From contig NW_024881313.1 in assembly GCF_018691265.1 (NCBI RefSeq), forward strand, positions 35,271,518 to 35,335,517: 64,000 nt of DNA, given 5' to 3'. Every line of letters starts with the position of its first letter. Position 1 is the stretch's first letter. The translations under genes and the position numbers were made by a program. Below the pieces are notes generated by a model. The model was not told where the DNA came from, did no database searches, and saw only the letters and a program-made list of their open reading frames with translations. The stretch is from Tyto alba (Eukaryota; Chordata; Aves; Strigiformes; Tytonidae). Positions 25,781-37,867 of the stretch are shown here, one piece after another.

Positions 25781-26880
25781 CCAATTTTGTGGTTAGATAA
25801 TTAAACCAGGCCTTCCTCTTCTATTGAAGTTAAACTGTGAAAAATGAGTGCCTTCCCTTTAAGAGGTTTCCAAGCATGTATACAAAGAGGAATTTATGAC
25901 CTACAGTTTATGTAAAGAACTTCCTTTTCATAAATCAATTTATTAAAGCTCTGGAGAAGCTTCCAAAGGCTCTGATCCAGCAGTGCACTTAGACATGTCC
26001 ATAACTTCAAACAAGTAAATCGTCCCATTGAAGTGCTTTCCTGGGCTGGGACCAAAGAAAGTGCAGTTCTCCCCTGAGTCAAGGTTCAGATGTAAAATAG
26101 GGAAAAATAATTTATCAAAAGTTTAATAAGTTACACAGTCATGGCAGAGCTCTGCCAGCCTTCCGCATTAATACCTCAAGCTAATACGAAATGTCCTCAG
26201 GGAGATAATTGCCTCCTTATTGATACGCAGTGATGAAATGTTAAACCTCATCTGGAGGATGTGGTGTTGCTGTCTTTTCCTGAATTTGGCAGATCCTGCA
26301 TCCAGGCAACATGAAACTTCTGTGGGGACATGCCTGGTACTAGCAACGCTCCTGGGGCATAAACTCTCTTTTGTTCAACTACTACTGCTTTAAAGGATTA
26401 CCCCTGCAGGAGAACAAAGAATTGCGATATTTCAAGGATCTGGAGTATTCTGTGAGGTTTTGTAATAGTGAAATCACTTTGACAAGAGGACTATTCACAC
26501 CTTTTTCTGGACTCCTTCACTGGGAAATACCTGAGAGACAGTACTGAACATACTGTTACTCGCTGCTGGCAGCCTCATCGGGAAACTACGCCAAGGACAG
26601 CTTCTCTAATCTGCTGAAAGACTTGTGTGTTGAGGTCATGTGCGGAGCAGTTGGAGGTAACCGGACCTTGTGCCAGCCGGGAGTGTGGAACGAGATGTTA
26701 AATGTTAAAAGAAAGAGTGAGTTCCTAGGGCAGGAAGGGAATGTGACTCAGATTAGCAGGGTGACACCTCTACGTAGTGACACAAAGTGGTCTCGGCTCT
26801 GACACGCTGATTCCTGGGGATGCAGTTACTTATCAAGACCTCCTTTGAGCTTCGCCTAGGGTTGTTGCTCAGCACCAGAG

Positions 26881-26892
26881 TGACAGCTGTCA
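26881..26892. promoter_or_regulatory. TGACAGCTGTCA palindrome (E-box flanked by TGACAG)
   Basis: A perfect 12-bp palindrome made of a CAGCTG E-box core with TGACAG half-sites on both strands, about 95 nt into intron 21. TGACAG is the MEIS/TGIF core and CAGCTG is a bHLH core. Function is purely inferred from the motif. Confidence 0.3.
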
Positions 26893-26986
26893 TTTTGCAA
26901 ATGCAGAGCTATCAGACTTAACAGCCTGTTCTTATGCATTATAAGATCCAAAACAAGAAGCATTGTATTTCCAAAACGATACTTAC

Positions 26987-27160
26987 GTCTACAATAAGGA
27001 AGTCAAGCCAGCACCAGGCATTGGTGAAATACTTCTTGAAGCCATAAGCCACCCATTTCAGGAGCATTTCCAAGACAAAGATGTAAGTGAATATTTTGTC
27101 AGCATATTCCAGCATGGGTTTTATGTTTTTTCGATCATCAAGGTAAATATCTTCAAAAGC
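26987..27160 (-). CDS. SCN5A: SCN5A exon 21: domain III S1-S2 loop, S2 and S3
   Basis: 174 nt, phase 0 to 0, 58 codons, acceptor TTACTTCCAG/GC and donor GAC/GTAAGT. Residues 1-15 ([15 protein letters not shown]) are the extracellular S1-S2 loop. S2 spans about 16-38, with the conserved E31 and K35 in FVLEMLLKW that pair with gating charges. Residues 39-49 ([11 protein letters not shown]) are the S2-S3 turn. S3 begins CWLDFLIVD, with the conserved acidic residue D53. The text is nearly invariant among sodium channels; [10 protein letters not shown] at the loop is the variable part. It joins exon 22 without frame change to give FLIVD-VSLIS. Confidence 0.96.
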
Positions 27161-29789
27161 CTGGAAGTAAAAAAGATTGATTAAAAACTTCTAAGCTGTG
27201 TTGGAAAGCATCAGTGCTGCACTGCAAGCCTGTAGTAGTATTTGATGTGATATCATGTACTGTCTGTGATTTCTGATTTATTTTAATGTTACCATCAGAA
27301 AGAGTGCACAGACACAAATAGGACTGACCCTAACCTAATAGATCTGTTCAGCTTTCCCTTAGAATGGACACATGATTAGCTATCTCTCTCCAGCCTCTAC
27401 TGGCTGTATTGACTAGATGTCCTCTGAGCATAAGAAGAACTTAAGCACCCTAAATTTGGTAATGTGAATCTGTGAGCAGGATGCCACCCCAAGCTGCCTG
27501 AGGGCATCCTGCCTCAGCTCCCGTTGGCTGTGCCACTGGTATTGGGTCACCTCAGGTGTCCCAGGGCATGGGATGCCTGTCTTTAGGGGATGGAATCCAG
27601 CCCATATGATTAGTCAAATAAGTTTTATTGCTAATGATGACAAATTGGGTTATTAACCTGCCTGTGTTATAGAGTACAAGACTTCCCTGGCTTCTGTTCA
27701 GCCACCACATTTCAGGTAGCTACAGTTATCTGCCTCAAGAAATGCTCATTATTATTCACTTAACAGGACAATTATGTTTTAAAGGTCAAGGTATCTATCT
27801 ACCCATCTCATCTGTCTCTCTAACTGATCTTATTCGGGGCATTCTCAAAGGACTTTCAGTATCTGTATCAAATACATGCAACTTAATAACCCCTTTAAAA
27901 TATTTACAATATAGAACAATATGCCTACTAAAATAAAATAAAGTTGCCCAATAATTTAGCTTTCACTTTATAATGTACATCAAATAAAATGCAGGATCCT
28001 AGTGTCAGGGTTGCATATATATACAGCCTGTTTTGGGGCTTCTCAGTCGAGCAGTGGTTATGGTCTGCTTCCCCAGCTGCTCCAGTTACTGTTGCTACAC
28101 AAGCTGCTCCCATGTCCCTGTAACCTGCACAACCCAAGCTTTGATATATTACATTTGTCCCATCGTGTGACACAGAGCACTTGGCAGTAAGAAATTGACG
28201 GGGTCTGTGCTAATCATCTTAATTATCTGCATTTACATACTGAAAGATCTGTAGCTACTTTCTGAGGAACTTCAAAAAGTTAGCAAACACCCAGGGGTGG
28301 AGAAACAAGAAGCGTGTTACTTGTCACTCAAGCAGCCACACTGCTCTTTCCAGGGCCAGGGAACAATGATTAAACTGACAAGAAAGCTTTGGCAGCCTGT
28401 GTCAAAGCTTGTCCATTTGTCCCCACACTTTGGGGTGACGTTTTCACTGCAAATCGGTCTCCTATCTTGCCTGCAAAAAAGGTGTTTCAAGGGTGTGGAA
28501 GAGCTGTTGGAGAAAGCCACAGAAAACAATACACAGAGAGACTGGAGTTTATCACTTCTTGTAGGGTCTCACTCACTTTGTCAGATGACTTGCTGTACTT
28601 TGCAATTACTGCAAAACTAACAACAAACTATTTAAAGTTATTTCCTCCTCTTCCTCCTTTGCTCTTCCTATTTTCTACTAGCTTGTCAAAAAGTACATTG
28701 TGTTTTGTCTACTAAAATCACTCTGTGAGTCAGGAAGCAGCTTAATAAGGGATGAAAAATATGTTACCTAAATGCCTCAGGTGCACTGTACTTCTGCACG
28801 AGCTATGGATATTATCCAAATGACAAAACTCTGTGGTTTGCATTTTTTCACAGTGACAACAGATGAAATCTTTGCAATATAAAACATCATTAAGGGTTAT
28901 TTCTTGTGTTTTTCTTTGTGTGTTAAAAAAGAGTTAAACAGGATACCTGCAATATTAACTACAATTACTATTAAAACACAGGCTCTCAGTTTGGGTGTTT
29001 ATGGCTTAAGTGCCTAAGAAGGGGTTTTGGACCTTTTGCAGTAAGGTATAGATATGTTCTGATAGTTTAATTACCACACGCAAATATATCCTGGCTTTTA
29101 AACTCCCTTAAGAACTTAGCATGTCCCAGGGATGCAACCAGATGAGCTCACTTTTTGGAAGAGCTCACACCAGAATAACAGAAGAAAAATATTGTGTGTT
29201 GCCTCCAATATCTCCAGTCCAAATACTGAAGCAGTGCTGATATGTGAGAAAATGCAGCATAATTTGCCCTTATACAGAAATGCACTGGCTAAATTGAAAA
29301 TCGCAAAAAGTAAATGAATGCATGCAATGAAAATTAAATGAGATTCATATTGCAGTGTTCAGTAGCTAAGGCACTTTTAATTACATATGTAAGGAAGTGT
29401 ATTCATCTACAGTGTATTATAGCAAACGACATGCCCCCTTTAAAATGTGTTAAAAAATTAACATGCTGATTCTCAAGCTGGTACAAAAACTGTCAGACTC
29501 CATTGATTTCAGCAAAGCTATGACAATTTTTAGCAGCCTACTATTTATCCAAGTTTTTCAGCCTGTTACTTTTCATAACAAAATAAAATCCCTTCAGTGA
29601 AATTTCAGCCCATCCTTGGTGGACCTGGAGAACAGTCCATTTCTTTCCTTTTTGTATTAACGTTTATGTATTTCCACCTTCTTGTGTCCCTGCAGAGACT
29701 TTCTTTAAGCTACATAAACCCAGTACTTCTGTGTTTTCCTCTTTTTTTAGGCCACTGATAATTCACGTTACTCTCATCTACAGTTTCTT

Positions 29790-30240
29790 CAATTAGCTCA
29801 CGTCTTTCCCAAAGTGCAGTGCCCAGACCTGAAGCCAGTGCTCCAGCTGAGGCCTCCTTGATGCCAACTGGAGTGGAAGAACACGCTTATACATACAGCC
29901 CAGTGGGGTGTTTGGCTTTTGTGCAGTGCTGGAATGTAGTTTATCCTGTTTGTTCTCTCTCCAGGTTGTTTTAGTAAATCTGCTACCTTACCAATCATCC
30001 CACATCATGCCTTTCTGTCCATGATTATTCCTGATGAAGTGAAGCAGGCAACTTTCTAATATGATGTTTCTCTTACTAGTTAAGGCACATTCATCTGTTT
30101 GGCTGAAGTTAATCCTGACCTCCAGAAATATATGGATAGCCTGTCCAAACATGGCACTGCCTGCAAATTTAGTAGGTGTATTTCTTACTCTGCCATGGAG
30201 AAGAGCAGTGACCACTAGATCAAAATCTGGAAATCTTTTG
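29790..30240 (-). repeat. Old CR1/L3-type LINE fragment, antisense on plus strand
   Basis: The plus strand reads 'cagtgcccagacctgaagcc', 'agtgctccagctgaggcctc', then 'cagtggggtgtttggctttt' and, further on, 'cactgcctgcaaatttagta'. The complement of CR1 elements has 'gaactgcacacagtactcca..gaggcct', 'cagaatgacatttgcctttt' and 'gtgtcatctgcaaacttg' in this order. Ends are approximate and the copy is strongly decayed. Nearest alternative: an L2/L3 relative. Confidence 0.5.
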
Positions 30241-30629
30241 ATATATCCCTTTGCTCTACACCTGGATGAAAACCTGGGAGAAATCCCACCAACTTCAGTG
30301 ACATTCCTGGTATGTAAATAAACAACAGAAATATATGTTGCCATTGCTACGAAGAGCCCAGGGCTGATAATACAGAGGGAATAATCCCAGTTCACAGTGG
30401 GATCTCAGGAGGAGAGGATCCCTTATCAGAGTCCTGGGCATTGACCAGCCAGCCTCCATACATACGAATTAATTTGGATGCAAACAGGAGCTATCTGTGC
30501 AGGGAAGGTGCAGTGGTTTGAGCTAAGATGTATTCAAAACGTGACAGGAGCCCACGAGCTCCATGGGTAGCACTAATTCACTGCCCCCTGCATCTTTTAT
30601 GATTTTTTTTTGCTGGTTACAAAGTGTGC

Positions 30630-30650
30630 AAAAAAAAAAAAAAAAAAAAA
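30630..30650 (+). repeat. Poly(A) tract, 21 nt
   Basis: Uninterrupted A run on the plus strand, in intron 20. Confidence 0.95.
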
Positions 30651-30971
30651 TGTCCCTGGAGCAAAATACAAGCCTCCAGATGGGAACTACCATGGAGCAG
30701 TTATGGGTTGATGAAGTAGTAACTCTGGGATACTTCCTCACAAAGACTTCCTTAAGGATCACATCATAATTTTATGTTGTAACAGAAAAAAGATTCCCAC
30801 CATATGGTAAAGTCAGATGAAATCAGAAAAGCTGAAGACATGTTTTAGCCCCAAACTTGCTTTGCTTTGAGCAATGATCAATAAGAGCTCATCAGGTCTT
30901 AGAGACTGGAGAACACCTTCTCTGAGACCCATGTCCACTTTCAAGCAGCTAGAAAATCCTGTTACATTTAC

Positions 30972-31126
30972 CAGAGCTCCACTGCTCAGCAGGATCATGA
31001 ATATGATGAAAGTTTCAAACCAGTTGTGTTCGACGATTCTGTAGCAGGTTTTCCGCAGCCTCCACCAAATTTTGCCTGGAAATTTTGTGATGTCCACTGA
31101 ACAGCACGGGAAGAATCGCACACAAA
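30972..31126 (-). CDS. SCN5A: SCN5A exon 20: end of II-III linker and domain III S1
   Basis: 155 nt, phase 1 to 0: two bases complete the codon begun in exon 19, then 51 codons follow. Acceptor CCTTTTCAG/TT and donor CTCTG/GTAAAT. The start [11 protein letters not shown] is the cysteine-rich segment just before domain [17 protein letters not shown] is the conserved pre-S1 helix, and [18 protein letters not shown] is S1. The split codon reads GTT (Val) where human Nav1.5, as I recall it, has Gly in TEGC. The length equals that of the human exon. Confidence 0.96.
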
Positions 31127-33893
31127 CTGAAAAGGAGCAAAACGAAAACAAAACAATTGTTAAAAAACCCCACTGAATTCTTAAATCTGCAGTAAGGAGG
31201 TGCTAAACAAGATTTCTTCCAACAATAAAGCTGCTGCATGTAGTCTTTCCTCCCTTGTTTTTCTCACCAACCTCTTCTGCTCTGCCTTCTGTTTCCCCCT
31301 CTCACTCCTCTATTAAAAAACATTCAAAATCATTTAAAATGTGCCCCAGTGATTTCTCCTAATGATTTTTATGATACAGAATATGTTGGCCATGAGTCAC
31401 TAGTGCCCTGGGTCAATCACACTGTGTTAGCTGAGCTCCTGCAGCACCCCAGATCAGGAGTAATGACTCTAGCAGGGTATTACCAATAGCTTCCACATTC
31501 TTTTGAATGGAAGAAAGATATTTTCTTGGTACTACGATACCACTAGAATTACTGATTAGAAGTGGCAATTTGATGAAAGGGAGATGAGGGGAGGAGGTGC
31601 TACATTGCATATGGGACCAATGTGCTGAAGAGACCCAGACAGAAAAGCAGGAGCAGATTTTGATTTCTTGGACTCTCACGAGCTTAAACAAGCATTAGAA
31701 CCACTTTAGAACTATATTTAGGCAGTTAAATCCCCTTTGTTATCAGCAGAAATTCAGATATCCAGTCCACAGCAGGTTGCCCACTGATGTTTCATAGCAG
31801 TTTCTGACTTTAATGACAAATACTGTGATAGTTGAACGCTGTGGTTGTAATGGGGACCACACAAGGATTTCTCACAGGCAAAACCATGACCATTTTTAGT
31901 TTCTTTAGCAACATTTATTTGTAACAGTAAAAGGATATTGTCATTGGTAGTGGACAGATCCATCTCTCCCATTTTAAAAAACACCATATACCTTGCCTTC
32001 TGCTGGGTAAGAACATAAAATTGTGTGAGAGGACACCCTGGTAGCCAGGATTTGTCATTTTCCAGGCTGGCCATTCAGATTTTTGTCAGATAATTTCACA
32101 ACAACTCGAATTTCACAACTAAGATTTCACAAGATTTGTTGATGAGAATGACCCTCAAAAACTACTTTATTTTCAAAAAGCAAGTTTTTTACCCGACATT
32201 TAATCCATTAAATTATAGAAAGAAATTTGGCTATGGAGCTTTATCAATCCCATCAAGAGAAAAAAATAAACAAACCCACAGGCCAACTGCTTCCATAGCT
32301 GAAATGTGGCCAGGGTCACTAACATGTCTGAAGCATACAACAACTGCTCAGAAGTGACAAGGGAGGACACATCTCAGTATGGTGATGTAATGCAATGTTA
32401 TTGCAAGTAGAAATAATGTTTAGGCAAGGAAGCTGGGAAGGAAAGAGGGTGAGTGCCAAGGTTATGCAGACAGCAGATGCTGCTAATTCAAGGTGGCATA
32501 ACTGAGGCACTTGAGCTCGCATGTGATAGAGATCAAGTGCAACTCCTGGGATGCCAGGATTCCCAATCAGCTGGAAGTGGGGCTGTGCTGGCAGCAGGCT
32601 CTGCCAGGAGGAACAGAGCTGCTAAATTTGTGGTGGTCCTCCTGGCATTTTCTGTAAGTTTTAATTATTCCAGACACCTGTTATGGAGAAGCAGAATTGT
32701 AGGATGTTTCATACATGAACCACTCCCTGATCTCCCCTTTCCATCACATTTCTGAGATTTTGGTTATGTATAGGTTCTTGGTTGTATGAGGTTTTGATAT
32801 GGGACTAACAGGACAACAAACCATTTATGCAAAGGTAATGGGACAGTGATGCAAGTAACTACGTGTCCTCTGAAAACCTGCATCACACAGACCCACACCA
32901 GTTCCCAGTTTACTATTGTAGTCTGAAATTGAGAAAGATTCTGGGCTCAGTTGAAATACGCTAAATTAATCAAACAATTTGAGAAGGTCATAATGCTAGG
33001 AGAAGATAAAAATGTAAGAACCAGCTCTCTACCTCTTTGTAAGTCAGGTACCACTCCAGCAAAGGCGAGTTTTATCCTTCTAAGCACTTCAGTCCTAAAC
33101 ATCAAAGATCATCTTAAGGAATAAAAGGATATCATATTAGTCACTACTTTTTGCTAAAACCAGTATACGCCTCATAGATGGTAACGCATGATCAGGAAAA
33201 CCAAAGACTTGGGCTCAGATCCCTCATTCATCAAGTGAACAGACTAATGAGCAGGTTGTTCGCTATGTAAGTGTGGATGTCTTAAGTTAAGCAGAAATCC
33301 CCCTTTGTACTGAAAGTAACCTCTGTTTCTAGCAGAATAAACTTTCCACAAGCCTACCTTTTTTTCCATAAGCAGTTTCAACTTGGAAAAAAATAATATT
33401 TTTTCTGACTTATAACATTTGTCCAGAAAGTTTCCCCTCTTTTCTCCTAAGTTACTTCCTAGATGGATACTTGGCTTTTTAGTCTGTTAGATGAATGCCT
33501 CAGCTCAGCTAGTAACAGGCATGGCATGCTCTGTCATATTACAGAGTAGAAATGCTCTGTAAGTACCACTGTAAAAGGTTAAGATCTTCCAGGAAGCAGT
33601 TTTACCCACTGCAAGACAATTGGATGAATCATTCCCTGGAGGAGTCTGTCTCTGTCTTTCCACTACACAGGGAGCCTATATGATTACCTGAGCCCAGGCA
33701 CAGCTAAAATTAGGGGAACACCTTCAAATTAAATACTAATGAGCATGGCACAGTGAGTTCCAAAGTCACTCTGTGATGGAATATACTCACAAAATGGTAA
33801 AAACAGCTATTGCTGATTCAGTCAACTTCCATCTGATAATCTACAGGTACAGAGAGGAATTTTTAAAGACAGAAAGCCACCTAGGACCACTAA

Positions 33894-33910
33894 TTTTTTT
33901 TTTTTTTTTT
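33894..33910 (+). repeat. Poly(T) tract, 17 nt
   Basis: T run on the plus strand in intron 19. Confidence 0.9.
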
Positions 33911-34180
33911 AATGATCTTTGATGGCTTTCATGCAATTCCAATCTGAAAAAAAAGTCCTGGTTACTGACAGTAATACCTTGAAAAATCAAAAATAGCTTC
34001 TCAGATGAGTCAGCCTAAAATCAGAGTGCTATTAAATGCCATGCTTTTGATTGGGCCCAATTCAGAAATGTTTAGACCAGATTCTGATACAATTACTAAT
34101 GTCAAGTAGTACTTCAGTGAATAATCATGATGGGTGCAATTCAGATGAAATGCTATTTTTAACTACTGATAAATCAAACC

Positions 34181-34197
34181 AAAAAAAAAAAAAAAAA
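34181..34197 (+). repeat. Poly(A) tract, 17 nt
   Basis: A run on the plus strand in intron 19, continuing as A-rich sequence to about 34212. Confidence 0.9.
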
Positions 34198-36327
34198 TAA
34201 AAAAGAAAGAAAACTGACCAAAACAGGTCTTTTAAAGAATTAGTAAAGTTCTATTTCCATTTCAAATTTTCTGATTTCCCTCACTGACTGTTATTTCATG
34301 CATGTGTTTTTCTGGACTCTCATAATACTGGTAGTCTACTGTTCTGGTGACCTTGACCCAATCTTAAATTATAAATTAGAAGCTTCACATAACCCAACAA
34401 AAAAAAAAGTTTAGCTGACCTTGGTCAGCATTCTAGTAAGTTGGGTTTTTTTTTCCATTTTCCTGACATCAAAATATTGAAAACATTCCAAGCTGCGTAA
34501 GGCATGACCTGGTGAGGGTCTGAGCAATCATAACTCCAGCTGTCTTTATAACGAGGAAGGTGGTCAGCAGGGCCCAGATTCAGATTTTAAAAGCTACTTT
34601 ATCCACATGAAGAAGACTATTCATTAACACCTTTTAACGCAGCAAATGTCAAAGCAGAAATAAACCCTTCGGCATTTCTTTTAACAGCATTACTCACACT
34701 GCCTTGTCTAACAGACTTGTGCTATCCCCCCTGAAATCAATGCTAGTAGGGAATGGGTTGTGCAGAAGAAGCCAACCATCTTGTGATTTAGTCAGGACTT
34801 AGTTTTGCCATTATAATTCATGTTGGACTACGTCTTTTCTGGGAGTAAACTGACTCATTTCCACCATGGTCTTTTGGGTAGTAGGTTACTGCTCAACAGA
34901 AACACAGAACAGCAGAAAAGGTCCCCCCAAAGGGTTGAGTTATTTGCTGGTAAACCAGTGAAGCTGTACCGAGCTGAATCAGTTGTCAACTTGTCCAGGA
35001 ACAGCATTTGTTTACAATTCATATTTGAACATTACATACTATTTCTTATGAAACACCTATTTACCAAGAAACCTGTCCAAATCCATCATTATACCATCAT
35101 ATTATTTATTTTTGCTTTTTTTTTTCATAACAAGGGAATTGTTCCCTTCAGTCACTTGGCAGTCCTATAGCACAATCACAAACTGCAGATGAAAATGTGT
35201 CCTAAGCCAGTCTCCACTGCTGGTGTAAGAGAGAAAGCTCTTACTTAAGCATCTGCCACAATGATAAACAAGTTATCAGAAAAACAAAGGCAGAAGGAAT
35301 TTAATTTACAATACATTTGTGTAAATATTCCTTTGGTTCCACATTCACATTTTCTAGCCTGGCGCATTATAATCATGGAGCTGTTAGATCTGATTGCATT
35401 ACCTCGGTGCACTGGAAAAAAAATCTCTTTGTAAATGTGGAAGCTATACTTCAAAAACTTCCTCCTGCATGCACGACAGCCAAACCTATTCATTTCAGGT
35501 GCATGAGTAAAGACCTTACAAATCCACTGCTTGTTCACATCGATATATACATTTAAATTTACATAATATTATTAGATATGTTTTGGATGGATTGGGCTGC
35601 TGATTCTCTTCAATAAACCAAGAAAACCAATTAATTTTTTCTATACTGTGAGCCAAAAAGTCTGGTACCTTGTGTTCAAACTGCAGTAATCTTGTTACCA
35701 TCTTTACACAGGAGTTCCCAATTATTGGGACATTTGTTTTGAGAACAAAACAATATTTTGCTTAGCTTGGAATGCTGGTTTCAGCACTGCTTGGTTTGAC
35801 ACAAAGAAAATACAGCTTCCTCAGCATAAACTCAAGCAGGCAGGTATTCGTATCTGCCAAGGTGCATTTCCAATGACCAGTCTGGCTGGCTGCGTATGCT
35901 CAAGCAAAAAAACAAGCTTGGCTGCAGTCCCTTTGTAAGACCCCAGATGTCTGCCTGTGCTGGAGGGAACGTGATTTCTGCAGACCCTCCTTATTTAATC
36001 CCTTTCTCCTCTTCTGGCCCCACCAGCCCACTGGCATGCATGGCTGGTTTTTACACTGCGCAGCTCTAGAGCTAACATGGAAGAGATTTGCCATCACTAT
36101 CTCCAGCATTCCGGTACCTGACACACACGTGGAGATCTGAGGCTTTTCTTGTGTAATACAGCCCAACACTGCCAAGAAAGCATCCGACAAAGGCACAGTC
36201 TGCCAGGTGTTTTTACTTTTCCAAGGGCTTTACAAGGATGCATTTCTTGTTTATCTGATACTATTCTCCTCAAACATATCCTCTCAGAGGTCACTACAAG
36301 TAAGGGTGAAATAATGTCATGAAGCAA

Positions 36328-36436
36328 AGGCAGTGGGCAACCTGGTCTATGACCAATGTCAGCTCTGCTTTGAGAGAGGGGGTGGATAAGTTGAAATCTA
36401 GAGGTCCTGTCCAACCTGATTTAATTTAATTCTGTA
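36328..36436 (+). repeat. CR1 LINE 3' end (diverged)
   Basis: The plus strand has 'gggcaacctggtctatgacc', 'gtcagctctgctttgagaga', 'ggggtggataagttgaaatc' and 'gaggtcctgtccaacctgat', followed by aattctgt. This is the usual order of the CR1 3' tail (acctggtctag, tccctgc, ggttgaactagatgatct, ggtcccttccaacc, attctgtgat), with substitutions and small gaps. Confidence 0.65.
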
Positions 36437-37853
36437 TGTGCAATAGGATGGTAAGAGTCTTATGATATCTGAAAATTATATACAACAAAATATTAGCATG
36501 CCCTCCTGACGGAAAAATACACTGTTTCTCAGGCATTACAGCTAGAGGAAAGAGATACTTTGAAACTTGGGTTTGTTCCATGATTTTTTTCTAGGATGAA
36601 AATTAACATGTTTTATTGGGCTTGGTTTGGTTTTACTTAGCTTTTAAACATCATCTGGTGGTGGTCCCTGTAGCTCACTTTAGATTTGTTCAGTTTAACG
36701 GTCTGTTTTTGCTCCTTTTCACTTTTTTATTTCTAAACAGCCTCTAACCGTGGTTGGGGAAGGCCTGACGCAGATTCCACCATTAATCAGAATAACTTCA
36801 CTTTAACACATGGCATTTTCCAGCTGCGATAATTGCTCCTTTGTGGTCACATGAAAAACTGGTTTTGGGTGTCCTTGGTGTCACGAGTTGCGATCAACTG
36901 TGTGTTGAGCAAGGTAGCTCATTCTCGCATGACCATCTGATGATACTCCTTTGAAACCTTTGCCAGCGGGCTCTGTCCGGGGAATTACGCTTAAGGGCTT
37001 GGTGAAAACTTTTTCCTATTAGGGTCTGGGAGAGAGGAGCGTGCTGGGGCCAGGGGGCTTTCTTTGGATGACCTTCTATGAGACACAGAAGATAATGTCC
37101 AAACAGATAGCAATTTTTGATGCAGAGAACGCATACCAATGAAGGTAACAGGACTGGAGTGTTGCAAGGCATCTGGAGGAAAAAATACCCAAATAGCTGG
37201 CATTGTCTAGATGTTGCTTTCCCATCAGCTAGCAACAAGAATGGTCTCTCCATTTCTATCAGGTTTTTCCCAGCAATACTTGCTAGCTGCCAGAACTGTG
37301 ACCCTACCTTGGCTTCACATTTCCTAACCCAGGAATATTCCCTGTTGACCCTAATCAAAGTTATTTTGAGATGATAACGAATTAACCAGTCTCCCCAAGA
37401 AAAATAACCTATGGCTTATCTGGGCCACCCAACTACTGGAAAAATGTGACCTCAGCAAACTTTCAGCAACTATTTCAAGAACATGCATTATCTTCATTGC
37501 CTGTGCTATCTGAAAAAGGGGGATGAATCTGGAACATATTTGTTCAGGACATAACCTATGCTGGATGTGTTTAGAAATGTCATAGTGTGAATTTAGATTG
37601 CTGGTGAGCTAACGAGGTAAGAACTTAACCCTTCCGCTCTCGCTCTTCCTCTTCATCTAACCTAATCCCCTTATTTCAAAATTTTAGATGATCATTCTCC
37701 CAAATATACCAAATATTGTTGTACCTCTTTATTACAAGCCAGTAAAGGCAACACTAGATAAACTTGCCCAATGCATGCCCTTCAATAATTCCATTTTAGT
37801 ACCTTATAGTCTTGTCATGTCCTAGCTAACTAGACTGTTGTTTGTTGTCTTGA

Positions 37854-37867
37854 TTTTTTTTTTTTTT
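37854..37867 (+). repeat. Poly(T) tract, 14 nt
   Basis: T run on the plus strand, flanked by an imperfect direct repeat (tagctaactagactgttg before, tagctagactgaag after). Confidence 0.85.

Larger units (their letters stand above)
11976..26986 (-). other. SCN5A: Intron 21 (15.0 kb)
   Basis: Largest intron in the window (donor GAC/GTAAGT, acceptor CATTCAG). It contains a CR1 3' end at 14297-14420, six long A/T homopolymers (15341-15364, 18011-18038, 18889-18905, 19994-20023, 21459-21487, 24345-24369), an AT-rich stretch at 16476-16592, a 16-bp palindrome at 23901-23916 and a MIR-like relic at 25640-25780. A relatively GC-rich stretch near 26560-26900, just inside the 5' end of the intron, carries an AP-1-like site and a TGACAGCTGTCA palindrome. 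No further exon was recognised. Confidence 0.85.
27161..30971 (-). other. SCN5A: Intron 20 (3.8 kb)
   Basis: GT-AG intron between exons 20 and 21 (donor CTCTG/GTAAAT, acceptor CTTCCAG). It contains an antisense CR1-like relic at about 29790-30240 and a 21-nt A run at 30630-30650. Nothing else is recognised. Confidence 0.85.

Noticed and set aside
11976..26986. Duplicated S4 exon, as in the SCN8A 18N/18A arrangement
   Set aside because: No second copy of the S4 arginine pattern was noticed in the intron. The search was by eye and is not exhaustive.
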